Part shown: in pieces, positions 52,426 to 60,526 of the stretch
How the letters are laid out: each line of letters begins with the position of its first letter
Position numbering within the stretch: position 1 is the first letter of the stretch
Assembly (NCBI GenBank): GCA_042408595.1
Contig: JBHOQX010000106.1
Location: forward strand, 1 to 64,000
Source of the DNA: JBHOQX01 sp042408595
Lineage (GTDB): Bacteria > Chloroflexota > Chloroflexia > Chloroflexales > Roseiflexaceae
DNA: 64,000 nt
Reading direction: 5' to 3'
Made by a program: the position numbers and the translations under genes
The notes under the pieces: model-generated
What the model was told of the DNA's origin: nothing
Database searches by the model: none
The model's input: the letters and a program-made list of their open reading frames with translations, nothing else

Positions 52426-53574
52426 ATGACATTCCTAGCATCGCAGCCGGGTTGTGTCCAGTCGCTGCAGCCTGCAGCGGTCCCCACCGACCTGTGTACC
52501 AGCTTGGCGCGCTGTCCGAAGCACATGCGCGATGGACCGTGTGGCGGCATCGCGCCGGACGGCAGCTGCGAGGCAGACGCAGCACTGACATGTCCGTTTC
52601 TGGCTGCGCTTGCTGCACTGCCCTGGCGCAACCCGTGTGTACCAGCGGGTCGGCCGCCACCACGCAGCGCGGGCCGGCTCGAGGCGGCGCTGCGTGCTGG
52701 ATCCTTTGTGGTGATCGCCGAGGCCTATACGCCCGACAGCGCCGACTTGAGCGGGTTGGTCGCTCGCTATGCCGCCCTGGCGCCGTATGTCACGGCGGTC
52801 AACATCGCCGAGCACGCCCTGGCATCGCCGCACGCTGCGACCCTCGCCGCCGCCGCGCTGCTGGAGCGCGCCGGGGTCGAGACGATCGTCAACATGACCT
52901 GCCGTGACCGCAACCGGATCGCGGCACAGGGCGATCTGCTGGGCGCAGCGGCGGTCGGGGTCAAGAACGTTTTCTGTGTGACCGGCGACCACCCGTGCCG
53001 TGGCGATGACCGCGGTGCGCGGGGTGTCTATGATCTCGATTCCTTTGGGCTGATCAGGCTGGCACGGCAGTTATGCGACACGGAACGGCTGGTCGGTGGC
53101 CGCCGATTGGAGACACCGCCACGCTTGTTTGTGGGCGCGGCTGCCAACCCGTTTTCACCCCCCTACGAGGTGCAGGCCGAGCGGGTTGCAGCGAAGGTGG
53201 TCGCCGGCGCAGACTTTATTCAGACACAGGCGGTCTTCGATCTGCCCGCACTTGGCGCGTTTATCGATCAATTGCACGCCTTCAAAGCCTTGGATCGAGC
53301 CTGGCTGATCGTCGGCGTGGCCATCATAACGTCGCTGGAGCAGGCCCGCTGGCTGCAGCGCGATGTGCCCGGGGCGCGCGTGCCCGACGCCCTGGTCGAT
53401 CGCCTGGCGACGATCCCTGCTCAGCGACAGCGGGCCTACGGCTTGGATTATACGCTCGAATTGATCCAGCGGCTGCGCCTGACGCCGGGTGTCAGTGGCG
53501 TGCTGCTGTTTCCATTGCACGGCGATATCGACTCACTCGCTGAATTGGTGCCGCGGCTCGAGCCGGAGCGCTGA
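52426..53574 (+). CDS. Fused MetV-MetF methylenetetrahydrofolate reductase
   Basis: A 382-aa protein joining two parts. The N-terminal 75 residues have the Cys-rich MTHFR-C/MetV pattern CPKHMRDGPCGG with further Cys before and after. The rest is a MetF-type barrel: VVIAEAYTPDSAD, VNMTCRDRNRIAAQGDLLGA, GVKNVFCVTGDHP, and GADFIQTQAVFD. It would reduce 5,10-methylene-THF to 5-methyl-THF for the C1 pathway. GGAGGTGG precedes ATG 52426. It has no functional link to the ABC genes around it and is flanked by the 40-bp repeat, so it looks inserted. Confidence 0.88.
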   Translation: MTFLASQPGCVQSLQPAAVPTDLCTSLARCPKHMRDGPCGGIAPDGSCEADAALTCPFLAALAALPWRNPCVPAGRPPPRSAGRLEAALRAGSFVVIAEAYTPDSADLSGLVARYAALAPYVTAVNIAEHALASPHAATLAAAALLERAGVETIVNMTCRDRNRIAAQGDLLGAAAVGVKNVFCVTGDHPCRGDDRGARGVYDLDSFGLIRLARQLCDTERLVGGRRLETPPRLFVGAAANPFSPPYEVQAERVAAKVVAGADFIQTQAVFDLPALGAFIDQLHAFKALDRAWLIVGVAIITSLEQARWLQRDVPGARVPDALVDRLATIPAQRQRAYGLDYTLELIQRLRLTPGVSGVLLFPLHGDIDSLAELVPRLEPER

Positions 53575-53651
53575 GCGAGTCGGAGTCGCAGCGACCGATA
53601 GGCCGTTGCAGACGTTCAACCGTGATGTTCCCCGCTGACGCTCGCCGCGCC

Positions 53652-53691
53652 ACCTGGCCGAGCGCGATGGGGGCCTGGGAGTATTATGAAG
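53652..53691. repeat. 40-bp perfect direct repeat, right copy
   Basis: Second copy of 52150-52189. Here the permease tail is out of context and serves only as upstream region of the ATPase gene. Confidence 0.95.
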
Positions 53692-54765
53692 GCGGCAGAG
53701 CTCACCATCACCAACCTGACCATCCGCTATGGCCCGGGCGCGGCGCCGGCCGTGGCGCACCTGTCGCTTGCGGCGCGGCCGGGCGAGTTGCTGGCGCTGC
53801 TCGGCCCGTCGGGCAGCGGCAAGAGCACCACGCTTCGGGCGGTCGCCGGGTTTCTCGCGCCGGAGCCGGGCGGCGACATCGCGCTCGACGGGCGGAGCAT
53901 CCGCGACCTGCCGCCCGAGCGCCGCGAGACGGCGCTGGTCTTCCAGCAGCCGACGCTCTTCCCCCACATGTCACTGGCCGACAACATCGGCTTCGGCCTG
54001 CTGATGCGCTGCGTCGGGCGGGCCGAGCGCCGGCGCGAGGCCGAGCGCCTCCTGGCAGCCGTTCAACTCGCCGGCTACGCCGACCGGCGGCCGCACCAGA
54101 TCAGCGGCGGGCAGCGGCAGCGGGTGGCGCTCGCCCGCGCCCTGGCGACACGCCCGCGGCTGCTGCTGCTCGACGAGCCGTTCGCCGCGCTCGACCCGGA
54201 GCTGCGCGACGAGATGCGGGCGCTGGTGCGCTCCCTGCAGCGCGCCGAACAGGTGACGACGCTGCTCGTCACCCACGACCAGCAGGAGGCATCCCTGCTG
54301 GCCGACCGCATCGCACTGATCATCGGGGGCCGGCTGCAGCAGATCGGCCCGCCGGAGGCGTTCTACGAGCGCCCGGCCAGCCTGGCGGTGGCGCGTTTCT
54401 TCGGCGCGCAGAACTTCCTGCCCGGCACGCTCGACGCCGGCGGCGGCGTGGTGCGCACAGCCGTGGGCCCGCTGCCGCTGCGCCAGGACGGCCTGCCCCC
54501 CGGCCCGGTCACGGCGATCATCCGCCCGGAGCACGTCCGGCTGGCCTGCCCAACGACCGACGGCGGCTTGCCAGGGTTGGTGCGCGAACGCCAGTTCATC
54601 GGCGGGATGCACCGCTACATCGTGGAGGTCGGCCCGGCTCAACTCGCCGCGCTTCAACCGACCGCGCTCTACCAGCCCGGCGATGCCGTGCGTGTGCTCC
54701 TCCCAGAGGAGCACGTGGCGGTCGTACCAGACGAGCAGGACGCAGGTATCATGCAGGCGGAGTGA
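53686..54765 (+). CDS. ABC transporter ATP-binding protein (PotA/YnjD type)
   Basis: A 359-aa ATPase. Walker A LLGPSGSGKSTTLRAVAGF, Q-loop FQQPTLFPHM, signature QISGGQRQRVALARAL, Walker B LLLLDEPFAALDP and the switch His in LLVTHDQQE are intact. The C-terminal 110 residues form a TOBE domain. It powers the importer of the operon. Start ATG 53686 lies in the right 40-bp repeat, directly after a GGGAG that comes from the duplicated permease tail. Confidence 0.93.
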   Translation: MKAAELTITNLTIRYGPGAAPAVAHLSLAARPGELLALLGPSGSGKSTTLRAVAGFLAPEPGGDIALDGRSIRDLPPERRETALVFQQPTLFPHMSLADNIGFGLLMRCVGRAERRREAERLLAAVQLAGYADRRPHQISGGQRQRVALARALATRPRLLLLDEPFAALDPELRDEMRALVRSLQRAEQVTTLLVTHDQQEASLLADRIALIIGGRLQQIGPPEAFYERPASLAVARFFGAQNFLPGTLDAGGGVVRTAVGPLPLRQDGLPPGPVTAIIRPEHVRLACPTTDGGLPGLVRERQFIGGMHRYIVEVGPAQLAALQPTALYQPGDAVRVLLPEEHVAVVPDEQDAGIMQAE

Positions 54766-54837
54766 CGTATGATGCGTGCGGCGGACATCTGTCCAGAGTC
54801 CATTCTTCATTCATCAGTTACCTGAAAGGACGCCCCT

Positions 54838-56217
54838 ATGGCCGAGATCGCCCTGTTTGCCCCGACCCGCCCCGTCGGCGGCTGCACGCTGAAGGAGACT
54901 GCAAGCCTTTGCCCGGCCTGCCAGGCGCGCATCCCCGCCGCCTACCTGGCGACCGATGAGGGCCGCGCCATCTTCAGCCGCACCTGCCCCGCCCACGGCC
55001 GTTTCGACACCGATCTCGGCCCCTTCGCCGGGTTCTACAAGCGGATGTTCGCGATCGACGCCGAGATCCAGCGGCGCTGGCCGGAGAAGCGGACGCAGCC
55101 GCCGATCGGAGTGCATCCCTTTCTGATGCGCGATCGGGCGAACCTGGTGATGCTCGAGGTCACCGAGAAATGCAACCTCACCTGCCCGATGTGCTTCGCC
55201 GGAAGCAGCCCCGCCGGCCGACATTACACCCTGGAGGAGCTGCGCCGCCGGATCGACGAGGTGATCACCCTGGAGGGCCGGGGCATCTCCTTTCAGCTCA
55301 GCGGTGGCGAGCCAACCGTGCGCAAAGACCTCGACCAGGTGGTGCGGATGTGCTACGACGCCGGCTGCGGCCATGTCGAGGTGATCACCAACGGCATCCG
55401 GATCGCCAAGGACCCCGATTATGCCAGGGAGCTGAAAGCGTGGGGCGTCACGTCGGTCTATCTGCAATTCGACAGCACCGACGACGACCATATCGAACGG
55501 CTGCGCGGCGAGCGGCTGTGGTGGGTGCGCGAGCGGGCGCTCGAGGCCCTGGCCGACGCTGAGATGCCGGTCGTCCTGGCAGTCTCGATCGTCCCTGGCC
55601 TGAACGACAACCAGATCGGCCCGACGATGGATGTGATCGCGCGTAGCCGCGCCAACATCGTCGCCGTGAACTTCCAGGCCGCAACGCCGTTCGGCGGCGG
55701 GCGGTGGGAGGTGGATGCACCGCGCAAGCTGCGCCTGCCCGACCTGCTGGAACTGCTGCGCGCGCAATGCGGCCTGGCGCCGGAGGGGTTCTTCCCGGTC
55801 GGCAGCGGCTCGCCGCTGTGCAACGCCTACGCGCGTGTCGCCTGGCGCGATGGGCGCTGGCAGCACGCCCTGCCGGAGCTGACGGTGGACGATTTCCTCG
55901 ACCTGATGGGCGATGACCCGGTCGAGTTCGTCCGTTCGCTGACGGTCGGCCTGAGCGAGTCGGTGCCTTACATGGTGCGTCAGGTGCTGCGCAACCCGCG
56001 CCTGCTGAAGAAGCTCCTGCCGCTCGTCGGCCTCGACCCGGTCGCCTGGCTGCGCGGCCAGAAAGGCCCGAAGCAGACGACGATTTATGTCAAGCCGTTC
56101 ATGGACGCCAGCGATCTCGACATCGATCGAATCGAGCGCTGCTGCTACCACAACGCCTCGCCGCACGGCATCATGAGCTTCTGCGCCATGAACAACCTGG
56201 CGCGCGAGGCGGCGTGA
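54838..56217 (+). CDS. Radical SAM protein, tetraether-lipid-synthase-like
   Basis: A 459-aa radical SAM enzyme. Cys112, Cys116 and Cys119 (KCNLTCPMC) bind the cluster; GGEPT follows. An N-terminal CPAC with later C-HG forms a possible zinc site. The C-terminal IYVKPFMDASDLDIDRIERC and HGIMSFCAMN match the Tes/MJ0619 group, which includes archaeal tetraether lipid synthase and pterin methylases. C-C bond formation on lipid chains is one possibility; substrate is inferred only. The next gene starts 25 bases later. Confidence 0.82.
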   Translation: MAEIALFAPTRPVGGCTLKETASLCPACQARIPAAYLATDEGRAIFSRTCPAHGRFDTDLGPFAGFYKRMFAIDAEIQRRWPEKRTQPPIGVHPFLMRDRANLVMLEVTEKCNLTCPMCFAGSSPAGRHYTLEELRRRIDEVITLEGRGISFQLSGGEPTVRKDLDQVVRMCYDAGCGHVEVITNGIRIAKDPDYARELKAWGVTSVYLQFDSTDDDHIERLRGERLWWVRERALEALADAEMPVVLAVSIVPGLNDNQIGPTMDVIARSRANIVAVNFQAATPFGGGRWEVDAPRKLRLPDLLELLRAQCGLAPEGFFPVGSGSPLCNAYARVAWRDGRWQHALPELTVDDFLDLMGDDPVEFVRSLTVGLSESVPYMVRQVLRNPRLLKKLLPLVGLDPVAWLRGQKGPKQTTIYVKPFMDASDLDIDRIERCCYHNASPHGIMSFCAMNNLAREAA

Positions 56218-56242
56218 GAAGCTGTCTAACCAGGAGGGCGCC

Positions 56243-57664
56243 ATGCCCCGCTACACCTACGACGTGACGATCATCGGCGGCGGATCGGGCGGGCTGACCG
56301 CCGCCCGGCTGGCGCAGGCCCTGGGTGCGCGCGTCTGCCTGATCGACAAGGAGCGCCTCGGCGGCGACTGCCTCCATTACGGCTGCGTGCCGAGCAAGTC
56401 GCTCATTCACGTCGCCAGGGTGGTGCAGCAGGCCCGCCACGCCGCCCAGATCGGCCTGGCCGCCGCCGAGCTGACGCCCGACATGGCGCAAGTGACCGCG
56501 TACGTCCAGGGGGTGATCGAGCGCGCCGCGCAGGCCGAAGCGACCTACACCCAGGGCGTGGATGTGCGCTTCGGCCGGTTCGAGTTCGTCTCGCAGCACG
56601 AATTCACGCTCGACGATGCGCCGGCCACCAGCCAGTCGTTCATCATCGCCACCGGCTCGCGCCCGGCCGTGCCAGCGATCGATGGGCTCGATCAGGCCGG
56701 CTATCTGACGAACGAGGATGCCTTCGATCTCATGCGGCTGCCAGCGGCGCTCACAGTTGTCGGCGGTGGGCCGATCGGCTGCGAGCTGGCCCAGGCGTTC
56801 GCCCGTCTCGGTGCGCAGGTAACGGTCGTCCAGGGACCGGAGCGCCTCCTGCCGAAGGAGGATCCGGAGGTCTCGCAGGCGGTCGCGGCGGCGCTCGAGC
56901 ACGACGGCGTGACGGTCATCACCGGCGCGCGGATGCGGCGGGTGCGGCGCGATGGCGGCCGGAAGATCGTGGTGGCGGCGCAGGGTGAGCGCGAGATCGA
57001 GGTCGCCGGCGACGAGATCCTGCTGGCGCTGGGGCGTGCGCCGAATGTCGAAGGGCTCCGGCTGGAGGCTGCCTGCATCGCCTACGACCGCAAGGGGATC
57101 ACGGTTGACGAGCATCTGCAGACCACGACAAAAGACATCTACGCGATCGGCGACGTGATCGGCGGCTACCTGTTCAGCCATGTCGCCGCCTACCACGCCG
57201 GCGTCGCCGTGCGCAACATCCTGGCGCCCATCCGCCGCGCGAAGGTCAACTACGACGCGCTGCCGTGGGTGACGTTCACCGACCCAGAGGCGGCGCGCGT
57301 CGGCTTGACCGAAGAGGAGGCGATGGCGAAGGGGCCGGTGCGCGTCATCCGCTTCCCCTACGCCGAGATCGACCGGGCGCAGGCCGATGCCGCGCCATTC
57401 GGGTTCATCAAGCTCGTGCTGGGGGCGAAGAACGACCACATCCTCGGCGCGCATATCGTCGGGGCACACGCCGGCGAACTGCTGGGGGAGCTGGCGCTGG
57501 CGATCAAGCACAGGCTCGGCCTCGATGCGATTTTCAGCACCATCCATGCCTACCCAACCTACACCACCGGCCTGCAACAGGCGGCGTTCGAGGCCTACCT
57601 GGAGTCGGAGGCGCTCAAGAACGCGCGCAAAATCCTTCGGCCGGTGCTGGCGTTCCGGGGGTGA
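56243..57664 (+). CDS. FAD-dependent pyridine nucleotide-disulfide oxidoreductase
   Basis: A 473-aa flavoprotein of the dihydrolipoamide dehydrogenase/mercuric reductase group. IIGGGSGGLTAARLA binds FAD; the redox pair Cys43 and Cys48 is in GGDCLHYGCVPSK; VVGGGPIGCELAQAF binds NAD(P); IYAIGDVIGG and the C-terminal HAYPTY complete it. It has no extra metal-binding Cys at the C-terminus, so mercuric reductase is unlikely. It may reduce a partner disulfide or supply electrons in this cluster. Confidence 0.9.
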   Translation: MPRYTYDVTIIGGGSGGLTAARLAQALGARVCLIDKERLGGDCLHYGCVPSKSLIHVARVVQQARHAAQIGLAAAELTPDMAQVTAYVQGVIERAAQAEATYTQGVDVRFGRFEFVSQHEFTLDDAPATSQSFIIATGSRPAVPAIDGLDQAGYLTNEDAFDLMRLPAALTVVGGGPIGCELAQAFARLGAQVTVVQGPERLLPKEDPEVSQAVAAALEHDGVTVITGARMRRVRRDGGRKIVVAAQGEREIEVAGDEILLALGRAPNVEGLRLEAACIAYDRKGITVDEHLQTTTKDIYAIGDVIGGYLFSHVAAYHAGVAVRNILAPIRRAKVNYDALPWVTFTDPEAARVGLTEEEAMAKGPVRVIRFPYAEIDRAQADAAPFGFIKLVLGAKNDHILGAHIVGAHAGELLGELALAIKHRLGLDAIFSTIHAYPTYTTGLQQAAFEAYLESEALKNARKILRPVLAFRG

Positions 57665-57703
57665 GCCGGAGCACGCGCCGGTGTGGGGGCGATGTTTGCC
57701 TGA

Positions 57704-57731
57704 GGTTCGGGGGTTCGGGTTCAGGGTTCAG
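57704..57731. repeat. GGTTC(A/G)G heptamer repeat
   Basis: Four consecutive 7-base units lie immediately before the dispersed element at 57734. Confidence 0.85.
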
Positions 57732-57733
57732 GA

Positions 57734-57877
57734 TTGTCTGTAGTCGCCCGCATGGCGGGAGGTGTAGCGGGCCGCGGGCCCGCCACGCGGCTCTGTTTGG
57801 GCGCGCGCGTCAACGAAGCGGTCTTGGAGAGGGTTCGACCCTCCACCCCTCCCCACTGCGTATGTCCTGTTCTTGAA
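57734..57877. repeat. Dispersed intergenic repeat, copy B
   Basis: Homologous to 19657-19796 through its whole length. It fills the gap between the oxidoreductase and methyltransferase genes. Confidence 0.7.
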
Positions 57878-57914
57878 AGCCATGACCCCTGACCGCTAAA
57901 CTCTATTCCCTGCC

Positions 57915-58715
57915 ATGATCGCCGAGCTGCTCGACCGCTACATCAACCGCACGCCGGAGCGCCGCCGCGCGGCGATCCGCTTCTGGTACCAACTGCTGTC
58001 GCGCCTCGACACCCGGGCGGTCATGCCGTTTATGAACTACGGCTACGTCCCGCCGGAGGCTGGCCCGCCGCTCGCGCTCGACCCGGCGGACGAGCCGCAC
58101 CGCTCCTGCATCCAGCTCTACCACCACGTCGCTGGCGCAATCGATCTGCGCGGGCGCGATGTGCTGGAGGTCGGTTGCGGGCGCGGCGGCGGCGCGGCCT
58201 ACATCCGCCGCTACCTCGGGCCGCGCTCCGTCATCGGGGTGGACTTCTCCGACCAGGCGATCCGGTTCTGCGCGCGGCAGCCGGGCGCGCGCTTCATCCC
58301 CGGCGACGCCGAGGCGCTGCCACTGGCCGCCGACTCGTTCGACGCGGTGGTGAACATCGAGTCGTCGCACTGCTACACGTCACTCGAACGCTTCGCCACG
58401 GAGTGCGCCCGCGTGCTACGCCCCGGCGGCGCGCTCTTGCTGGCAGACTGGCGGCCGGCCGGCGGGTTCGGGGTGCTGCGGGCGGCACTGCACGCCGCCG
58501 GTTTCGCCATCCTTCGGGAGGATGACATCACCGAGGGCGTGGTGCGCGCGCTCGATCGCGACAACGAGCGCAAGCTGGCCCTGATCCGCGCGCACGCGCC
58601 GCCCCTGGTCGCCTGGCGCTTCGCGCGCTTCGCCGGGGTGCGCGGCAGCCCGATCTATGAGCGCCTGCGCCGCCGCGAGCTGGAGTATCGCAGCCTCGTC
58701 GCACAGGTCTGCTGA
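57915..58715 (+). CDS. SAM-dependent methyltransferase, class I
   Basis: A 266-aa methyltransferase. VLEVGCGRGGGAAYI is motif I, GVDFSDQAIRFC motif II, and DAVVNIESSHCY and VLRPGGALLLADW follow. It resembles the phthiotriol- and lipid-type small-molecule methyltransferases in layout, but the acceptor is unknown. It lacks the conserved Cys trio of arsenite methylase. It starts the downstream half of the lipid/glycan-like cluster. Confidence 0.87.
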   Translation: MIAELLDRYINRTPERRRAAIRFWYQLLSRLDTRAVMPFMNYGYVPPEAGPPLALDPADEPHRSCIQLYHHVAGAIDLRGRDVLEVGCGRGGGAAYIRRYLGPRSVIGVDFSDQAIRFCARQPGARFIPGDAEALPLAADSFDAVVNIESSHCYTSLERFATECARVLRPGGALLLADWRPAGGFGVLRAALHAAGFAILREDDITEGVVRALDRDNERKLALIRAHAPPLVAWRFARFAGVRGSPIYERLRRRELEYRSLVAQVC

Positions 58716-58845
58716 GCCGTGGAGAAGCGGACTGGTCGCCACGAACGGTGCGGAGGCTGATGCCGGGGCGCGCGGGGTGCAGGGCGCGGGCAGCGAGATG
58801 GAGGCACAAGCTCCAGCCTGAAGTCTCAACATACAGGAGGCGGTG

Positions 58846-59682
58846 ATGGGTGCCGATGAGCGACGCAAAGCGATCTACCAGGCGATTGGACGGCTGTACT
58901 CGCGCATACCGGGCCTGGCGCGCGCCTGGGGCCGCCGCTACAGCCGGCTGGTTCGGCCGCAGACCGCCGAGTCGACGCCGTTCGTCCCGCTCCGCCGGCC
59001 GCTGCGGCAATGCCGCATCGCCCTGGTCACCACCGGCGGCGTCCATCTGCGCAGCCAGCCGCCCTTCGACATGCGCGACCCCCGCGGCGACCCGACCTTT
59101 CGCGCCATTCCGTCGGGCACGCCGCCGGCCGACCTGACGATCACGCACGACTACTACGACCACACCGATGCCGAGCGCGACCTGAACATTCTGTTCCCGC
59201 TTGCACTGTTCCGCGAGCTGGCGGAGTCCGGGCGTATCGGCGCGCTGGCGACCTGCTACGGCTTCATGGGCCATATCGAGCCGCCGCATGTGGAGACCCT
59301 GGTGCGCGCGACCGCGCCGCAGGTCGCCGGCATGCTCGCGGCGGAGCGAGTGGATGCGGCGCTGCTGACGCCAGCCTGAGGGCTGTGCAATCAGTCCGTG
59401 GGACTGATCGCCCGGGCGATCGAGAGCGCCGGAATCGCGACCGTCAGCATCATCGGCCTGCGCGCGATCGCCGAGCGGGTGCGCCCGCCGCGCGCGGTCC
59501 ATCTGGCGTGGCCGTTCGGCCACCCACTCGGCGAGCCCGGCAACCGGGCGCAGCAACTCACCGTCATCCACTACGCGCTGCGGGCGCTCTACGACGTGGC
59601 CGAGCCAGGGGCGATCCTGGAGCCAGGCTGGCGCTGGCGGCGGGAGACCTACACCGAGCCGGGCGACTGGGAGATGCCGTGA
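58846..59682 (+). CDS. Selenoprotein B family protein with UGA-encoded selenocysteine
   Basis: A 278-aa protein of the glycine/betaine/sarcosine/D-proline reductase selenoprotein B family. The N-terminal half has IALVTTGGVHLRSQPPFD, ITHDYYDHTDAERDLNILFP and FMGHIEPP. Codon 178 is TGA (59377-59379) in LLTPA-U-GLCNQSVGLIAR, giving U-x-x-C where relatives carry Cys or Sec. Reading continues in the same frame for 100 family-like residues to TGA 59680-59682, which overlaps the next gene's GTG. A SECIS-type hairpin follows the UGA. AGGAGG precedes the start (GTG 58843 or ATG 58846). Electron donor or substrate unknown. Confidence 0.82.
59377..59408 (+). promoter_or_regulatory. UGA codon and bacterial SECIS element
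   Basis: After the TGA (59377-59379) there are ten bases, then ATCAGTCC (59390-59397), loop GTG (59398-59400) and GGACTGAT (59401-59408). It is a perfect 8-bp stem with G first in the loop, 18 bases from the UGA, within the published range for bacterial SECIS (16-37). Confidence 0.75.
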
Positions 59683-60353
59683 AGATCTCGATCATCATGC
59701 CCACGCTCAACGAGGCCCGCCTGATCGCCGAGACGCTGGCGAAGACCCGCGCGGTGGCCGGCGACGCGGAGTTGATCGTGGTGGACGGCGGCAGCGCGGA
59801 TGGTACCGCCGGGCTGGCCCGCCGCTTCGCCCCGGTCGTCTGCGCGCGGCGCGGCCGGGCGGTGCAGATGAACGCCGGCGCGCTGCTGGCCCACGGCGAC
59901 GTGCTCCTGTTCCAGCACGCCGATACCCTCCTGCCGCCGGGCGCGCTGGAGTTGGTGCGGGCCGCGCTGGCCGACCCGGCGGTCGTCGGCGGGGCGTTCG
60001 CGCTGCGCTTCGACGAGCCGGGGTGGTTCTACGAGCGCATGGGCCGCGACACGACGCGCCGGGCGCGCGGCGGCTTCTACACCGGCGACCAGTGCATCTT
60101 TGTGCGGCGTGACGCCTTTTGGCGGCTGGGGGGCTACCCGCCGCTGGAGATCATGGAGGATGTCGAGTTGAGCCACGCCCTGCGCCGGCTCGGCCCGGTG
60201 CGGCTCATCCCCACGCCGGTCGTCACCTCGGCGCGGCGGCACCGCCAGTGCGGCCCGGTCCATGTGCTGCTGCTCTGCTGGCGCATCCGGTTTCTCTGGG
60301 CGCTCGGCGTCTCCGACAGGCGGCTCAAGGCGATGTATCCCGACGTGCGATAA
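59679..60353 (+). CDS. Family 2 glycosyltransferase, TIGR04283 type
   Basis: A 224-aa cytoplasmic or membrane-edge glycosyltransferase. KISIIMPTLNEARLI, ELIVVDGGSADGTAGLARR, GRAVQMNAGALLAHGDVLLF-QHADT (the DXD-like site) and GDQCIFVRRDAFWRLGGYPP, then MEDVELSHALRRLG, are typical of the TIGR04283 glycosyltransferases linked to arsenosugar-type biosynthesis. GTG 59679 overlaps the selenoprotein stop by four bases (GTGA), so the two are translationally coupled. A second relative lies at 60522. Confidence 0.88.
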   Translation: MKISIIMPTLNEARLIAETLAKTRAVAGDAELIVVDGGSADGTAGLARRFAPVVCARRGRAVQMNAGALLAHGDVLLFQHADTLLPPGALELVRAALADPAVVGGAFALRFDEPGWFYERMGRDTTRRARGGFYTGDQCIFVRRDAFWRLGGYPPLEIMEDVELSHALRRLGPVRLIPTPVVTSARRHRQCGPVHVLLLCWRIRFLWALGVSDRRLKAMYPDVR

Positions 60354-60492
60354 CGGCCCGCTCTGCCGTCACGATGGCTCAAGGGCGAATGCGAACCGCC
60401 TTTCCCTCTGGGGCTCAAGGGCGGACGGGTTTCCGTATCCCACCTCTGTCCTTTGGGAGAGGGGGACCGACGAGTGAGGACATGCAGCATCA

Positions 60493-60526
60493 CGCTGTCG
60501 CCCTGTCGCCGTGCTGCCCTGTCACT
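60493..60526. repeat. CTGTCGC-type 7-8 nt repeat
   Basis: Units with CTGTC recur at about 60495, 60503 and 60519, at the 3' end of the second glycosyltransferase gene. Confidence 0.5.
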
